Positions 49,848 through 58,714 of a stretch of DNA of 64,000 nucleotides are shown piece by piece. The translations under genes were made by a program, and so were the position numbers. The stretch comes from an uncultured Clostridia bacterium (GTDB taxonomy: Bacteria > Bacillota > Clostridia > Oscillospirales > Oscillospiraceae): positions 62,001 through 126,000 of the forward strand of contig CAMHMZ010000002.1 of NCBI GenBank assembly GCA_946186375.1, given 5' to 3'. The notes beneath the pieces are model-generated. The model had not been told where the DNA came from. It worked only from the letters and a program-made list of their open reading frames with translations, and did not search any database. The first letter of the stretch is position 1. Every line of letters begins with the position of its first letter.

Positions 49848-50012
49848 TACTATTTCCTGATTAAATTCTTTAATCAGGAAAGCCGCAGTTTCTGCGGCGT
49901 TTTCAGCGCAAAACGCTGAAAACACGTCTCATACAGAACCTCTACGCGCCCTATGGCGCTATGAAAACCTTTAAGCGATTAAAGGTTTTCATGAGGTTCT
50001 AGTATAAATATA
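49848..50012. repeat. Multi-hairpin palindromic intergenic element
   Basis: It contains consecutive perfect stems: TTTCCTGATTAAA/TTTAATCAGGAAA (13 bp, 49853-49881), GCCGCAG/CTGCGGC (49882-49898) and GTTTTCAGCG/CGCTGAAAAC (49899-49923). Then comes a closed three-way junction: outer AGAACCTC/GAGGTTCT (49935-50000) enclosing GCGCC/GGCGC and the 14-bp stem ATGAAAACCTTTAA/TTAAAGGTTTTCAT. No ORF. More structure than a terminator needs; probably a non-autonomous repeat or structured RNA. Confidence 0.6.
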
Positions 50013-50015
50013 GCG

Positions 50016-50041
50016 GAAAGCCGCCCTGTCGGGCGGCTTTC
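50016..50041. terminator. Bidirectional terminator between MATE and pyruvate kinase-like genes
   Basis: 11-bp stem GAAAGCCGCCC / GGGCGGCTTTC with TGTC loop. Confidence 0.75.
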
Positions 50042-50043
50042 TT

Positions 50044-51012
50044 TCATTGTTGATATTTTTCCGCCTCACGCACGGTGCGGGCGAGAAAGCGGATCGTCTC
50101 GACCGGATAGGCGCCGACGGCGGTCTCCCCCGTGACCATCACGGAGGCCGCGCCGTCGAGCACGGCGTTGAAGATATCGCTGACCTCCGCGCGGGTCGGC
50201 ACGGGGCTGCGTTCCATGGAGGCAAGCATCTGCGTGACGACCATGAAGGGTCTGCCCGCCGCGCGGCAGGCGGCGGAGATGCGCTTCTGCAGCGCCGGCA
50301 GCTCCCACAGGGGGCCGGTGTTGCCGAGGTCGCCGCGCGCGATCACGATCTCATCGCACGCGTCCAGCAGTTCCGGGAGGTTCTTGACGCCCTCGCGGCT
50401 CTCGATCTTGGCATAGAGTCGGATCTGCTCCCCACCCGCAGCGTCGAGCGCGGCGCGCACGGCCTGCAGATCCTCCCGGCCGCGCACGAAGGGCTGCATC
50501 ACCGCCGTCACGCCGAAGCTTTTCGCGTCGGCGATATTTTGAAGATCGCTCTCCGTCAGGGCCGGGAGGCGGATCTCCTTTCCCGGCAGCGCCACACTTT
50601 TGCGGCTGTGCAGCAGCCCGCCGCGCACGACGAGGGCGCTCTCCGCCGTAAGGCAGCGCAGCAAAAGCTTTCCGTCGTCCAGCAGCAGCTCCTGGCCCGG
50701 CTCGAGCGCGGCCAGGACGCTCTCCGGCAGCGGGATCGCTTCGCGCAGCGTCACGCTCTCGCCCTCTGTAAGCGTCAGCGGATCTGAAAGCGCGCCGATG
50801 CGCAGCTCCGGCCCCTGCATGTCGATCAGAAGCTCCGGGCTCACGCCGCAGCGCGCCGCCGCCTCGCGCAGGGCCTTGACCTGTCCCGCAGCCTCGCGCA
50901 GCGTGACGTGCGAGAGATTGAGCCGCACGCCGGTCATCCCCTCGCGCAGCATGCGCTCGAGGACTTCAGCCGAAGCGCAGGCGGGCCCCAGGGTCCCGTA
51001 GATCTGCGTCAT
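50044..51012 (-). CDS. Short pyruvate kinase-like protein
   Basis: 322 aa from MTQIYGTLGPACAS, whose ATG overlaps the upstream stop. It has the pyruvate kinase TIM barrel with GMTGVRLNLSH, LIDMQGPELR, the substrate lysine in KIES (YAKIESREGVKN), Mg2+-binding EIVIARGDLG and VMVTGETAVGAYP. The small B domain is present but the C-terminal allosteric domain is missing: typical enzymes have 470-590 residues. The main catalytic residues remain, so it may convert PEP and ADP to pyruvate without effector control, or act on another substrate. It is paired with a lipase-like gene, not a glycolytic operon. Confidence 0.82.
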   Translation of the reverse strand: MTQIYGTLGPACASAEVLERMLREGMTGVRLNLSHVTLREAAGQVKALREAAARCGVSPELLIDMQGPELRIGALSDPLTLTEGESVTLREAIPLPESVLAALEPGQELLLDDGKLLLRCLTAESALVVRGGLLHSRKSVALPGKEIRLPALTESDLQNIADAKSFGVTAVMQPFVRGREDLQAVRAALDAAGGEQIRLYAKIESREGVKNLPELLDACDEIVIARGDLGNTGPLWELPALQKRISAACRAAGRPFMVVTQMLASMERSPVPTRAEVSDIFNAVLDGAASVMVTGETAVGAYPVETIRFLARTVREAEKYQQ

Positions 51013-52127
51013 ACAGCGCCTCCCCTCAGGCTGTCGAAGGAGCTTTTCGCTTCGTCCCACAGTACGTCCTTGCCCGCCAGGGCGAGCTTTTTCATCGTCT
51101 CCAGCGCGTCGCGCCGCAGCGCCGGGTCGAGCTCGCGCACCGCACGCAGCACCGCGTTATAGCTGACGCGCTTGTTGGCGTTGAGCTCTGTAAGCGTGAC
51201 GGCGCCGGTGGCCTCCAGCGAATCGAAGATCGCGGAGACGAGATTGGCCCGCTGCGTGTCGCTGAGCATGTCCATCCAGCGGTCGAGCGCCTCGTTGAGG
51301 AGCTGACTGACGGTGCTGAGGCGCTCCGCTTTTGCAAAGCCCTTTCCTTCCACGAGCCAGGTATAGGGGCTGTGCTGCTGGGGGCCCTCTGCGGAGCTCT
51401 TGATCACGATGGGCGTCTCCCCCGCCGTCAGCAGCAGGCCGATGACCGTGCCCTCCGGTACGATCTTGATGAGCTTTGGCGAGATCTCCCGATAGAGGGC
51501 GCGCTCCGTGATCTCCCGGCGAAAGCCCGGGCCGTCGTTGGAGTAGACGGCGGCGATGCGGCTTTTGACAGCGCTTGCGCAGAAGGCCGCGGCGTAGAAG
51601 GCGAGGTTGCCGCCCTTGGAGTGTCCGCCGACGCGCAGAAGGCCCTCGTGATGTGCCGCCGCCTCGTCGAGATAGGCCGCCGCCAGGCGCTGGCCGGGCG
51701 TCTCGCTGAGGACGCAGAGGTTGAAGTCCTCCCGCCAGCCGACGATGGTGTTGTCCGTGCCGCGGAAGGAAACGAAGACGGAGCCGTCGTCGAGCTCGAT
51801 GGTGAGGGCCGCAAACTGCAGCTGCTCCTTTTCATCGGTCTTGTCGGCATAGGCGCTGAGCCTTGCCGAGCCGAAGCGCTCGCTTGCGGCGGCGCGCTGC
51901 AGGAGCAGGCCGGGATCGTTTGCCATGTGGGACTGATTGCGTCCCTCCTCGGCATAGCGCCGCGCGGCTTCACGCAGCGTGACGCTCTCCCCCGCTGCTT
52001 CCGGCACGATGCCGCCGAGCTCGGCGTAGGCCAGCTCCGAGAGAATGAGATTATCTACCTCATTGAAGGGATCGCGTGCAAACGGCAGGTCGCCCCGCCA
52101 GTCGATATAGTCCAGGAAATTTGCCAT
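51009..52127 (-). CDS. Mbeg1-like (DUF2974) lipase-fold protein
   Basis: 372 aa from MANFLDYIDWRGDLPFARDPFNEVDNLILSE, the classic DUF2974 N-terminus, with AAGGAG 8 nt upstream. Alpha/beta-hydrolase features: FVSFRGTDNTIVGWREDFNL (oxyanion region) and nucleophile elbow GGHSKGGNLAFYAA (GxSxG with Ser). A histidine candidate lies further along. Cytosolic: no signal peptide. The family is common in Clostridia and Lactobacillales and mostly uncharacterised, with esterase/lipase activity inferred. It overlaps the short pyruvate kinase gene by 4 nt. Confidence 0.85.
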   Translation of the reverse strand: MANFLDYIDWRGDLPFARDPFNEVDNLILSELAYAELGGIVPEAAGESVTLREAARRYAEEGRNQSHMANDPGLLLQRAAASERFGSARLSAYADKTDEKEQLQFAALTIELDDGSVFVSFRGTDNTIVGWREDFNLCVLSETPGQRLAAAYLDEAAAHHEGLLRVGGHSKGGNLAFYAAAFCASAVKSRIAAVYSNDGPGFRREITERALYREISPKLIKIVPEGTVIGLLLTAGETPIVIKSSAEGPQQHSPYTWLVEGKGFAKAERLSTVSQLLNEALDRWMDMLSDTQRANLVSAIFDSLEATGAVTLTELNANKRVSYNAVLRAVRELDPALRRDALETMKKLALAGKDVLWDEAKSSFDSLRGGAV

Positions 52128-52195
52128 ATCCGTGTCTCCTTGTCTGCAGGTGTCGTTCATTCCCCGGGGAAACGGGATCTCCCTGCGGCATGGTC

Positions 52196-52231
52196 AAGGC
52201 CCGCGGGAGAAGGTCTCTCCGCGCGGGCCTT
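52196..52231. terminator. Hairpin between htrA and the lipase-like gene
   Basis: Stem AAGGCCCGCG / CGCGGGCCTT; a T-rich stretch is on the plus side only, so termination of htrA on the minus strand is less certain. Confidence 0.45.
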
Positions 52232-52248
52232 ATTTTATTTGTAGCTTG

Positions 52249-53571
52249 TCAGCCGTAGATATCGTTCGTGTCGACGAGCTTGACGTCCACCTCGAAGATC
52301 TCACCCTCGCGCCAGAGCTTGAAGTGCAGCGAGTCGCCGACCTGGAACTGATCCTTGATCGCGGCGACCTCCGCCGTCTCCGAGACCGGCTGCCCGTTGA
52401 CCTCGAGCAGGATATCGCCCTCGCGCAGGCCCTGGGCCAGGGCGTCGGAGCCCTCGCTCACGTCTGTGATATACAACCCGCCCGGCAGATCGTACTCCTT
52501 GGCAGCGCTCTCCGGGATGGGTCCGATGGTAATGCCGATGGAGGGGCGGCCGCGCACCTCACCGGTTTCGATGAGGGAGTTGATGACGCTGACCACGGTG
52601 CCGCTCGGGATGGCAAAGCCGATGCCCTCGATGCTCGAAGCGCTGGACATCATCTTCATGTTCGTGATGCCGATGACCTGCCCGTGCATGTTGAAGAGGG
52701 GCCCGCCGGAGTTGCCCTCGTTGATGGCGGTGTTCGTCTGCAGCAGGTTCATGCTGCGACCCTTGTAGCTGACGCCGCGCTCGATGGCGGAGATGATGCC
52801 GTCGGTGAGCGTCATGCGGAAGCTCTCGCCCAGGGGGTTGCCGATCGCAGCGACGCGCTCGCCCACGGTCAGCACGTCGCTCTGGCCGAACTCCGCCGCG
52901 GGAAGCCCTGTGGCCTCGATCTTCAGCACGGCGATATCGCTGATGCTGTCGGCGCCGACGAGCCTGGCCTCGAATTCCCTGTCATCATAGAGGGTAACCA
53001 CGGCGCGGTCGCAGCCGTCCACGACGTGGGTGTTCGTGAGGATCAGCCCGTCGGACGAAAGGATGACGCCGCTGCCCCAGCTGTAGCCGACCTGCTTGCC
53101 GGTGTAGCCGCTGATGCCGACCACGGAGGGCGAGCATTTCTGATACAGCTCCTGCAGGCTCAGTTCTTCTCCAACCGCGGCCTTGACCGAGACCTGGAGC
53201 TTACTGCCGAGCTTGACCTTTTCGATGTCGACGCGCGCGGGTGTATTCTCGACCGACTCATAGTAGCTGCGGAAGAAATCGCGCCAGTCGTCGGGCATGC
53301 TGTCAGGCACCTCGCCGGGCAGCTCATCCGTAAAGGGCGTGTCCTCCCGCTGCGCGGGCGTGTTCGCCGGGGCGCTCTTGCCCGAGCCCGTCTCCCGGAA
53401 GGCGATGCTGCTGCCGATCAGAAGCATTAGCCCCAGGCAGCTCCAGAGCGCGATACGCCAACCTTTCTTCAGCTTTTTCTTTGTTTTCTTCTGTTCCTGC
53501 GCCGGCTGCTGCTTCTCGCTTGTCAGCGGCGCGTACCAGCTTTCGCTGCCATACCAGCTCTCGTTGCTCAT
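52249..53571 (-). CDS. htrA: HtrA/DegP-like serine protease with PDZ domain
   Basis: 440 aa. A cytosolic N-terminal tail is followed by one membrane helix (IALWSCLGLMLLIGSSIAF), so the protease faces outside. Trypsin-like triad: His in LTNTHVVDG, Asp in SDIAVLK, Ser in NEGNSGGPL. A PDZ domain ends the protein (GGLYITDVSEGSDALAQGLREGDILLEVNGQPV). It degrades or refolds misfolded exported proteins. The start overlaps the sensor kinase stop (ATGA), giving an operon response regulator-kinase-protease like Bacillus cssRS-htrA. Confidence 0.95.
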   Translation of the reverse strand: MSNESWYGSESWYAPLTSEKQQPAQEQKKTKKKLKKGWRIALWSCLGLMLLIGSSIAFRETGSGKSAPANTPAQREDTPFTDELPGEVPDSMPDDWRDFFRSYYESVENTPARVDIEKVKLGSKLQVSVKAAVGEELSLQELYQKCSPSVVGISGYTGKQVGYSWGSGVILSSDGLILTNTHVVDGCDRAVVTLYDDREFEARLVGADSISDIAVLKIEATGLPAAEFGQSDVLTVGERVAAIGNPLGESFRMTLTDGIISAIERGVSYKGRSMNLLQTNTAINEGNSGGPLFNMHGQVIGITNMKMMSSASSIEGIGFAIPSGTVVSVINSLIETGEVRGRPSIGITIGPIPESAAKEYDLPGGLYITDVSEGSDALAQGLREGDILLEVNGQPVSETAEVAAIKDQFQVGDSLHFKLWREGEIFEVDVKLVDTNDIYG

Positions 53572-55022
53572 ATGCGTTCCCCAGACTTTCCTTGTTTGAT
53601 CTCCGTCAGCGGCAGCGTGAACACAAATTCCGTCATGCCGTCGGCGCTTTTCACGGCGATGTCCTCGTCGTGGCTGTTGATGATGGTCTTGACCAGATAG
53701 AGCCCCAGGCCGACGCCGTCCTTATCCAGGCTGCGGGATCGGTCGGACTTGTGAAAACGGTCGAAAATAAAGGGAAGATCCTCCGGCGGGATGGTCTCGC
53801 CGCAGTCCTTGACGGATACATAGGCCTTCTTGCCCTCGCGATAGAGCCGCAGGGTGATGCAGCTGCCCGGCGCGGCGAATTTCACCGCGTTATCCAGGAG
53901 GTTATAGATCACCTGCGTGATCGCGTCCTTGTCGGCGCGCACCATGATGTGGTTGTCCGGCAGCTGCGGATCGACGTCGAGCCGCTTTTTCGTTGCGCGG
54001 CTTTCAAAGCTCAAAAGCGTCTGCAAAATGAGCTCCGTCAGATCGAAGTCCGTCCTTCTCGTCGGGTCGGCTGCGCGGGCGCGCATCTGCGACACGTCCA
54101 GCATGTCCCGCACGAGGCGTGACAGGCGTCTTGTCTCGTCCCGGATGGAGCGCAGGTATTTCTCCTCGTCCTCCTTGGGAATCGTGCCGTCCAGAATACC
54201 GTCGGCAAAGCCCGCGATCGTGGTCATGGGCGTACGCAGTTCGTGGGAAATGTTGGCGATGAACTCGCTGCGCCTGGCCTCGGCGCTCTCCAGCGAGTCG
54301 GCCATTTTATTGAAGGAGTCGATCAGCGCTCCCATCTCGTCCGTCGGGTCCTCCTCCTGCTTGACACGCACAGAGAAGTCGCCCCGGGCGAATTTCCGGG
54401 AAGCGGCGGCGATCTCGTCGAGCGGCCGTGCCATGCGCTTGGAATAAATGAGACTCAGCGCGAGCGCCGCCAGAAAGACGCCGATCGCCACGAGTGAGGC
54501 CACGCCCAGGAAGGTCGACCAGGCGCCGAGGATGCTGTCGATGCCGTTGGTGACGAAGACATAGCCCAGCGCTTCTCCGCTGCGGGCTGTAACAGGCTTG
54601 GCCACGATGAAACGGTCTTTAGAATAGAAGCCGTCGAGCGAGCTGATCTGCTCATACTGTCCTTCCGCGTCGAGCTGCTGCAGCATCGCCTCCGGCATCT
54701 GAGCGCCGATATGCTCGCACAGGGCGCCGCGATCCGAACAGGAGACGATGCGCCCGCTCCGGTTGGCCAGAAAGATGTGGTTGCCGGTGCTGCTCGAGAT
54801 GGAGCTGAGGTTCAGGCGCAGCGCCCAACTCGTCAGATCCTCGCTCTCGCCCATGGCTGAGGCCAGGCGCGCGATCTCGTCAGCACTTTTCTCCATCGTG
54901 CCCTGGTATTCGTCCAGCACGAAGCTGCGCCCGATGCCGACGAAGGCCACCGCCACGATCAGAAAGCAGAGCGCGACCATCGTGGCCGTGGCCACGAAGT
55001 TGCGCAGATAGATGCTTTTCAC
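53568..55022 (-). CDS. Sensor histidine kinase (CssS-like)
   Basis: 484 aa. An N-terminal membrane helix, an extracytoplasmic sensor domain of ~140 residues, and a second helix (FLGVASLVAIGVFLAALALSL). HAMP domain (YSKRMARPLDEIAAAS). HisKA with the phosphorylated His in FIANISHELRTP. HATPase with NLLDNAVKF and DGVGLGLYLVK. It phosphorylates the response regulator encoded 3 nt upstream in the same operon. The cotranscribed HtrA suggests it senses envelope or secretion stress. Confidence 0.95.
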   Translation of the reverse strand: MKSIYLRNFVATATMVALCFLIVAVAFVGIGRSFVLDEYQGTMEKSADEIARLASAMGESEDLTSWALRLNLSSISSSTGNHIFLANRSGRIVSCSDRGALCEHIGAQMPEAMLQQLDAEGQYEQISSLDGFYSKDRFIVAKPVTARSGEALGYVFVTNGIDSILGAWSTFLGVASLVAIGVFLAALALSLIYSKRMARPLDEIAAASRKFARGDFSVRVKQEEDPTDEMGALIDSFNKMADSLESAEARRSEFIANISHELRTPMTTIAGFADGILDGTIPKEDEEKYLRSIRDETRRLSRLVRDMLDVSQMRARAADPTRRTDFDLTELILQTLLSFESRATKKRLDVDPQLPDNHIMVRADKDAITQVIYNLLDNAVKFAAPGSCITLRLYREGKKAYVSVKDCGETIPPEDLPFIFDRFHKSDRSRSLDKDGVGLGLYLVKTIINSHDEDIAVKSADGMTEFVFTLPLTEIKQGKSGERI

Positions 55023-55025
55023 GCC

Positions 55026-55709
55026 TTACTCCAGCACTTCGAACTTATAGCCCACGCCCCAGACCGTCTTGAGAGACCATTTCTCCGAGACGCCCTCGAG
55101 CTTTTCGCGCAGACGCTTGATGTGTACGTCGACCGTCCGCGAGTCGCCGAAATAATCGAAGCCCCAGACCTCGTCGAGAAGCTGGTTGCGCGTGAAGACG
55201 CGGTTCGGCGAGGAGGCCAGATGGAACAGCAGCTCCATCTCCTTGGGCGGCGTGTCCACCTTTTTCCCGTCGACGATCAGCTCATAGGAGTCGAGATTGA
55301 TGATCAGCTTGTCATAGCTGAGCTTCTTCTCCACCGGCGCATCCGCGTCCTTGCGGCGCATGACCGCATGCACGCGGGCGATCAGCTCCTTGACGTCGAA
55401 GGGCTTGGTTACATAATCATCCGCACCCATCTCGAGACCATTGACTTTATCGCTGATCTCTCCTTTTGCGGTTAACATAATGATAGGAGTCGAGGACTTC
55501 TTGCGGATATCCCGGCAAACCTGCCAGCCGTCCTTGACGGGCAGCATGATGTCCAGCAGCACGACATCCGGCTGGAAGAGATCAAAGTCGCTCTCGGCCT
55601 TGCCGCCGTCAGAGGCGATCATGACCTCGAAGCCGTCCCGGCCCAGATACAGGCGCAGCAGCTCCGCAATATTGCCGTCGTCCTCCACGACCAGTGCGCG
55701 TTTACTCAT
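55026..55709 (-). CDS. OmpR/PhoB family response regulator (CssR-like)
   Basis: 227 aa from MSKRALVVEDDGNIAELL with GGAGG upstream; the ORF-track N-terminus covers the promoter. Receiver domain with Asp phosphorylation site in PDVVLLDIMLPVKDGW, Lys in TKPFDVKE. C-terminal winged helix (PKEMELLFHLASSPNRVFTR, DVHIKRLREKL). It probably controls its own operon with the kinase and HtrA. Confidence 0.95.
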   Translation of the reverse strand: MSKRALVVEDDGNIAELLRLYLGRDGFEVMIASDGGKAESDFDLFQPDVVLLDIMLPVKDGWQVCRDIRKKSSTPIIMLTAKGEISDKVNGLEMGADDYVTKPFDVKELIARVHAVMRRKDADAPVEKKLSYDKLIINLDSYELIVDGKKVDTPPKEMELLFHLASSPNRVFTRNQLLDEVWGFDYFGDSRTVDVHIKRLREKLEGVSEKWSLKTVWGVGYKFEVLE

Positions 55710-55743
55710 AACTACGTTCCTCCGTTTACACTTCTGACTTTTT

Positions 55744-55772
55744 ATTATACACAAATTATAGCGCGTCGGGAA
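55744..55772 (-). promoter_or_regulatory. Promoter of the response regulator-kinase-htrA operon
   Basis: On the minus strand, TTCCCG, 17 nt, TATAAT; the poor -35 box suits activation by the response regulator. Direct AAAATGTAAAAAA-like repeats lie upstream. Confidence 0.5.
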
Positions 55773-55802
55773 GAGCAAAGGTTAAAAAAATGTAAAAAAC
55801 GA

Positions 55803-55844
55803 AAAGCCCGCTGGCGGTCTCTTGCGGCTCCGCCAGCGGGCTTT
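55803..55844 (-). terminator. Terminator of the dipeptidase gene
   Basis: Stem AAAGCCCGCTGGCGG / CCGCCAGCGGGCTTT, followed by TTTTCG on the minus strand. Confidence 0.8.
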
Positions 55845-55858
55845 GCTCTGTATACCGG

Positions 55859-57238
55859 TCAGAAGCTGAGCTTTTCCAGCTCGATGAGCGCCACGATATA
55901 GACCTTCAGCGCCTCGAGAAGCCAGGCCTTGCAGGCCGCCTCGTCCACGCCGTGGATGGGTCCGGCGAAGTCCGGCTGCGGCCGCTCCGGGTGCTCGGGT
56001 CCGAAGGACACGGCGTTCGGGAAGTCGCGCGCGTAGGTGCCGCCGCCGATGGTATAGGGCTCGGCGTTTTCGCCGGTGACGGCGTTGTAGGCGCCGATGC
56101 AGGCGCGGATCTCCGGCTTGTCAAGGCTCATGTAGAAAGGCGGCGCGTCGCGCTCGACCGTGACCTCGCATACATCGCCCACCTTCTCGCGGATCTTGGC
56201 CGCGATCTGCTCGCCGCTGGTGTTCGTGGGATAACGGCTGTCGAGCGTCTGGAACATGCGGCCGTCCTCCACGCCGATCACGCCGCCGACAAGCGTGAGG
56301 GGCTTGAAGAGCCCGTCGTCAGCCTGTACGCCGAGGCCGCTGCCGTCGCTGTTTTCGTTGAGCATCGCCACCGCGCGCAGGAATTTCGCCTCCTGTTCCC
56401 CGGCAAGGCCCTTCTCAAGCAGGTAATTGACCAGCACGCCGATGGCGTTGACCGTGCCCTCGGGCAGCGAGGCGTGGCCGCCGACGCCGACAGCCGTCAG
56501 ATGCCAGAGGCCGTCTTCGGTCTTTTCCGCCGTCACGCCGGGGGCGCTCCCGGCCTTCTCCGCCTTCACCCAGGCCTCCGCCTTGTCGGGAATGGCGTTG
56601 GCCGCAAAGCCGCCCTTGATGTCGACGAGCTTTTCCATCGGCACCTTCGCTATCATGCGCCCGTGGTAGATGCCCTTCTCACCGTTGCAGAGGGGGAAGT
56701 TCGCGTCCGGGCTGAAGCAGAAGAGCGGCGCGCGGAAATGGGCCAGATAGTAGTCCACATCGCCCATGCCGGTCTCCTCGTTCGCGCCGAGCAGGGCGCG
56801 CACGGGATAGCGCAGGGGGATGCCGCGATCCTTGAGATATTTGAGTGCGTACAGGCACAGCACGCTCGGCCCCTTGTCGTCCATGACGCCGCGGCCGATG
56901 ATATAGCCCTCCCGCTCGCGCATTGTGAAGGGGTCCTCCGTCCAGCCGTCGCCGACGGGGACCACGTCGAGATGCGTAATGGTGGCGAGATAGTCCTCGC
57001 CCTCGCCGATCTCAGCGTATCCGATATAGTTTTCGCAGTTGACCGTTTTCAGCCCCAGCTCGCGGGCGATGCGCAGCCCCTCGTCCAGCGCGCGGGCCGG
57101 GCCCTCGCCGAAGGGGGCGCCGGGCGCCGCCTCGCCCTCCACGCTGTTGATCGCCACGAGGCGGGCGATGTTCGCAAAGATCTCCTCTTCATGCGCCTCA
57201 ATAAAGGCGTCGATCTCCCGGTTCAGAATGTCGTCCAT
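55859..57238 (-). CDS. M20 family dipeptidase (PepV/Sapep)
   Basis: 459 aa from MDDILNREIDAFIEAHEEE with GGAGC-like RBS; the ORF-track start is 30 codons too early. Metal ligands: His/Asp in ITHLDVVPVGDGW, Asp in GRGVMDDKGP, Glu pair in ANEETGMGDVDYY, His near the C-terminus in SFGPEHPE. The lid domain sits between. Members remove N-terminal residues from dipeptides, including beta-Ala-His, using two Zn2+ or Mn2+. Cytosolic. It fits an amino acid-fermenting lifestyle. Monocistronic. Confidence 0.94.
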   Translation of the reverse strand: MDDILNREIDAFIEAHEEEIFANIARLVAINSVEGEAAPGAPFGEGPARALDEGLRIARELGLKTVNCENYIGYAEIGEGEDYLATITHLDVVPVGDGWTEDPFTMREREGYIIGRGVMDDKGPSVLCLYALKYLKDRGIPLRYPVRALLGANEETGMGDVDYYLAHFRAPLFCFSPDANFPLCNGEKGIYHGRMIAKVPMEKLVDIKGGFAANAIPDKAEAWVKAEKAGSAPGVTAEKTEDGLWHLTAVGVGGHASLPEGTVNAIGVLVNYLLEKGLAGEQEAKFLRAVAMLNENSDGSGLGVQADDGLFKPLTLVGGVIGVEDGRMFQTLDSRYPTNTSGEQIAAKIREKVGDVCEVTVERDAPPFYMSLDKPEIRACIGAYNAVTGENAEPYTIGGGTYARDFPNAVSFGPEHPERPQPDFAGPIHGVDEAACKAWLLEALKVYIVALIELEKLSF

Positions 57239-57482
57239 GCTGCCGCTCCTTTTCAGATGATTCCGGCCCCCGCCGGCCGAGGTCTTGTTGTTCGTTTCCA
57301 GTATACTCTTTTGCTTCGGAACTTGCAATCTTTCCTTTGCTGTGAACAGAAGGCCCGTTTTTTCCGGGATCGGGTTTGCTTTTTTGATCGGCCTGTGATA
57401 GGATAAACGCAGCGTTTTTTCCTGTTTGCGCCTTCGGATCCGGAGCGCAGACAGACTTCAGTCTCTTGGAGGAGACCCTTTG

Positions 57483-58634
57483 ATGAAACATAAGCGTCTT
57501 TTTATTCTTTTTCTTATTCTCCTGCTGCTCGCCGGCTGCGCCGAAACAGCCTCCCCCGCTCCGGCGGAGCCCTCTGCGGAGGCGGCGTCCGATCGCTCCC
57601 CGAAGCCGACGCCCGAGCCGACCCCGGAGCCTACACCTGAGCCTACACCAGAGCCGCCGCGCTCGGTCGTTCTAAGTGATGAGACGGCCGAGGAGATCCT
57701 CGCCCTGGTGGATAATCCGCTTCTGGAGGAGGTAGACGGCAGCGCCTGCCGTGAAACGGCAGCCATGGCGCAGCTGCAGCGCCTGCGGCCGGACTGTGAG
57801 GTGAGCTTTTCCTATGTCTACCGGGGCGAGACGCTCCCCTCCGACACTCGGGAGTTGACCGTGACGGAAGCCGAGGACGCCTGGGACGCTCTGAGCTGCC
57901 TGCCGAAGCTCGAGCACGTCGATATGCATACGCTTGACTGGAGCGTGGAAGAGATGGAGCGCTTCGAGTCCGCCTTCCCGGAGGTCGATTTCCTGTGGAC
58001 GCTTCATTTCGGAGAATGGACCGTGACGAGCGACATCACCTGCTTCTCCACGCTGCGCACAGGTCTTGAGGGCAGCCACCGCTATACGAACGACGAGCTC
58101 TATCCCCTTTTGCGCTTTGCGCACCACCTCCGGGCGCTCGATCTGGGCCACAACGCGCTGACTGATCTTACGCTGATCGGTCAGATGTCTGAGCTTCAGG
58201 TGCTGATCCTGGCTGACAATGAGACGCTGCTGGACATCTCCCCGCTCTCCCAGCTGGAAAACCTCTATTACCTCGAGCTTTTCCTCTGCCGGGAGATCGA
58301 GGACTTCTCCCCGCTCGCTTCTCTGACGAAGCTCAAGGATCTCAACCTCTCCTATGACAAATATTTTGACAGCCTCGATTTTCTGGAAAACTGCCCCGAG
58401 TTTGAAAACGGCTGGTTCCGCAATACCCCCGTGACCCGCGAACAGGCCGACGCCTATCTGGCCGGGCACCCTGACGCGACGCTGATCGTCGGTTACCCGG
58501 CGGACGTATCCTCCACCGCCTTCGGCTGGCGCGAGACGGAGCGAAACATCGCCATCCGAAACGCCTTTACCAACTGGCCCACGGTCGCCGACTGGCGGCA
58601 CTGGGACGACATCGAATACCGGGAGGACGCGTAG
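57483..58634 (+). CDS. Leucine-rich-repeat-like lipoprotein
   Basis: 383 aa from MKHKRLFILFLILLLLAGC, with GGAG upstream. Lipobox LAGC, then a TPEP repeat spacer (residues ~40-58). Residues ~170-320 have LRR-type repeats (LRALDLGHNALTDLTLIGQMSELQVLILADNETLLDISPLSQLENLYYLELF). It is exposed on the outer membrane surface and probably binds a protein or peptide. The C-terminal 60 residues after the repeats are not recognised. Single gene converging on plsY. Confidence 0.85.
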   Translation: MKHKRLFILFLILLLLAGCAETASPAPAEPSAEAASDRSPKPTPEPTPEPTPEPTPEPPRSVVLSDETAEEILALVDNPLLEEVDGSACRETAAMAQLQRLRPDCEVSFSYVYRGETLPSDTRELTVTEAEDAWDALSCLPKLEHVDMHTLDWSVEEMERFESAFPEVDFLWTLHFGEWTVTSDITCFSTLRTGLEGSHRYTNDELYPLLRFAHHLRALDLGHNALTDLTLIGQMSELQVLILADNETLLDISPLSQLENLYYLELFLCREIEDFSPLASLTKLKDLNLSYDKYFDSLDFLENCPEFENGWFRNTPVTREQADAYLAGHPDATLIVGYPADVSSTAFGWRETERNIAIRNAFTNWPTVADWRHWDDIEYREDA

Positions 58635-58656
58635 GCAGTTTCAGTATTTCATATAT

Positions 58657-58703
58657 AAAAAGACAGGCTGTGAGAAACCGTGTTTCTCACAGCCTGTCTT
58701 TTT
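58657..58703. terminator. Bidirectional terminator between LRR lipoprotein and plsY
   Basis: Perfect 21-bp stem AAAAAGACAGGCTGTGAGAAA and its complement, loop CCGTG, with T-runs on both strands. Confidence 0.88.
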
Positions 58704-58714
58704 GGCTTTGTTTT

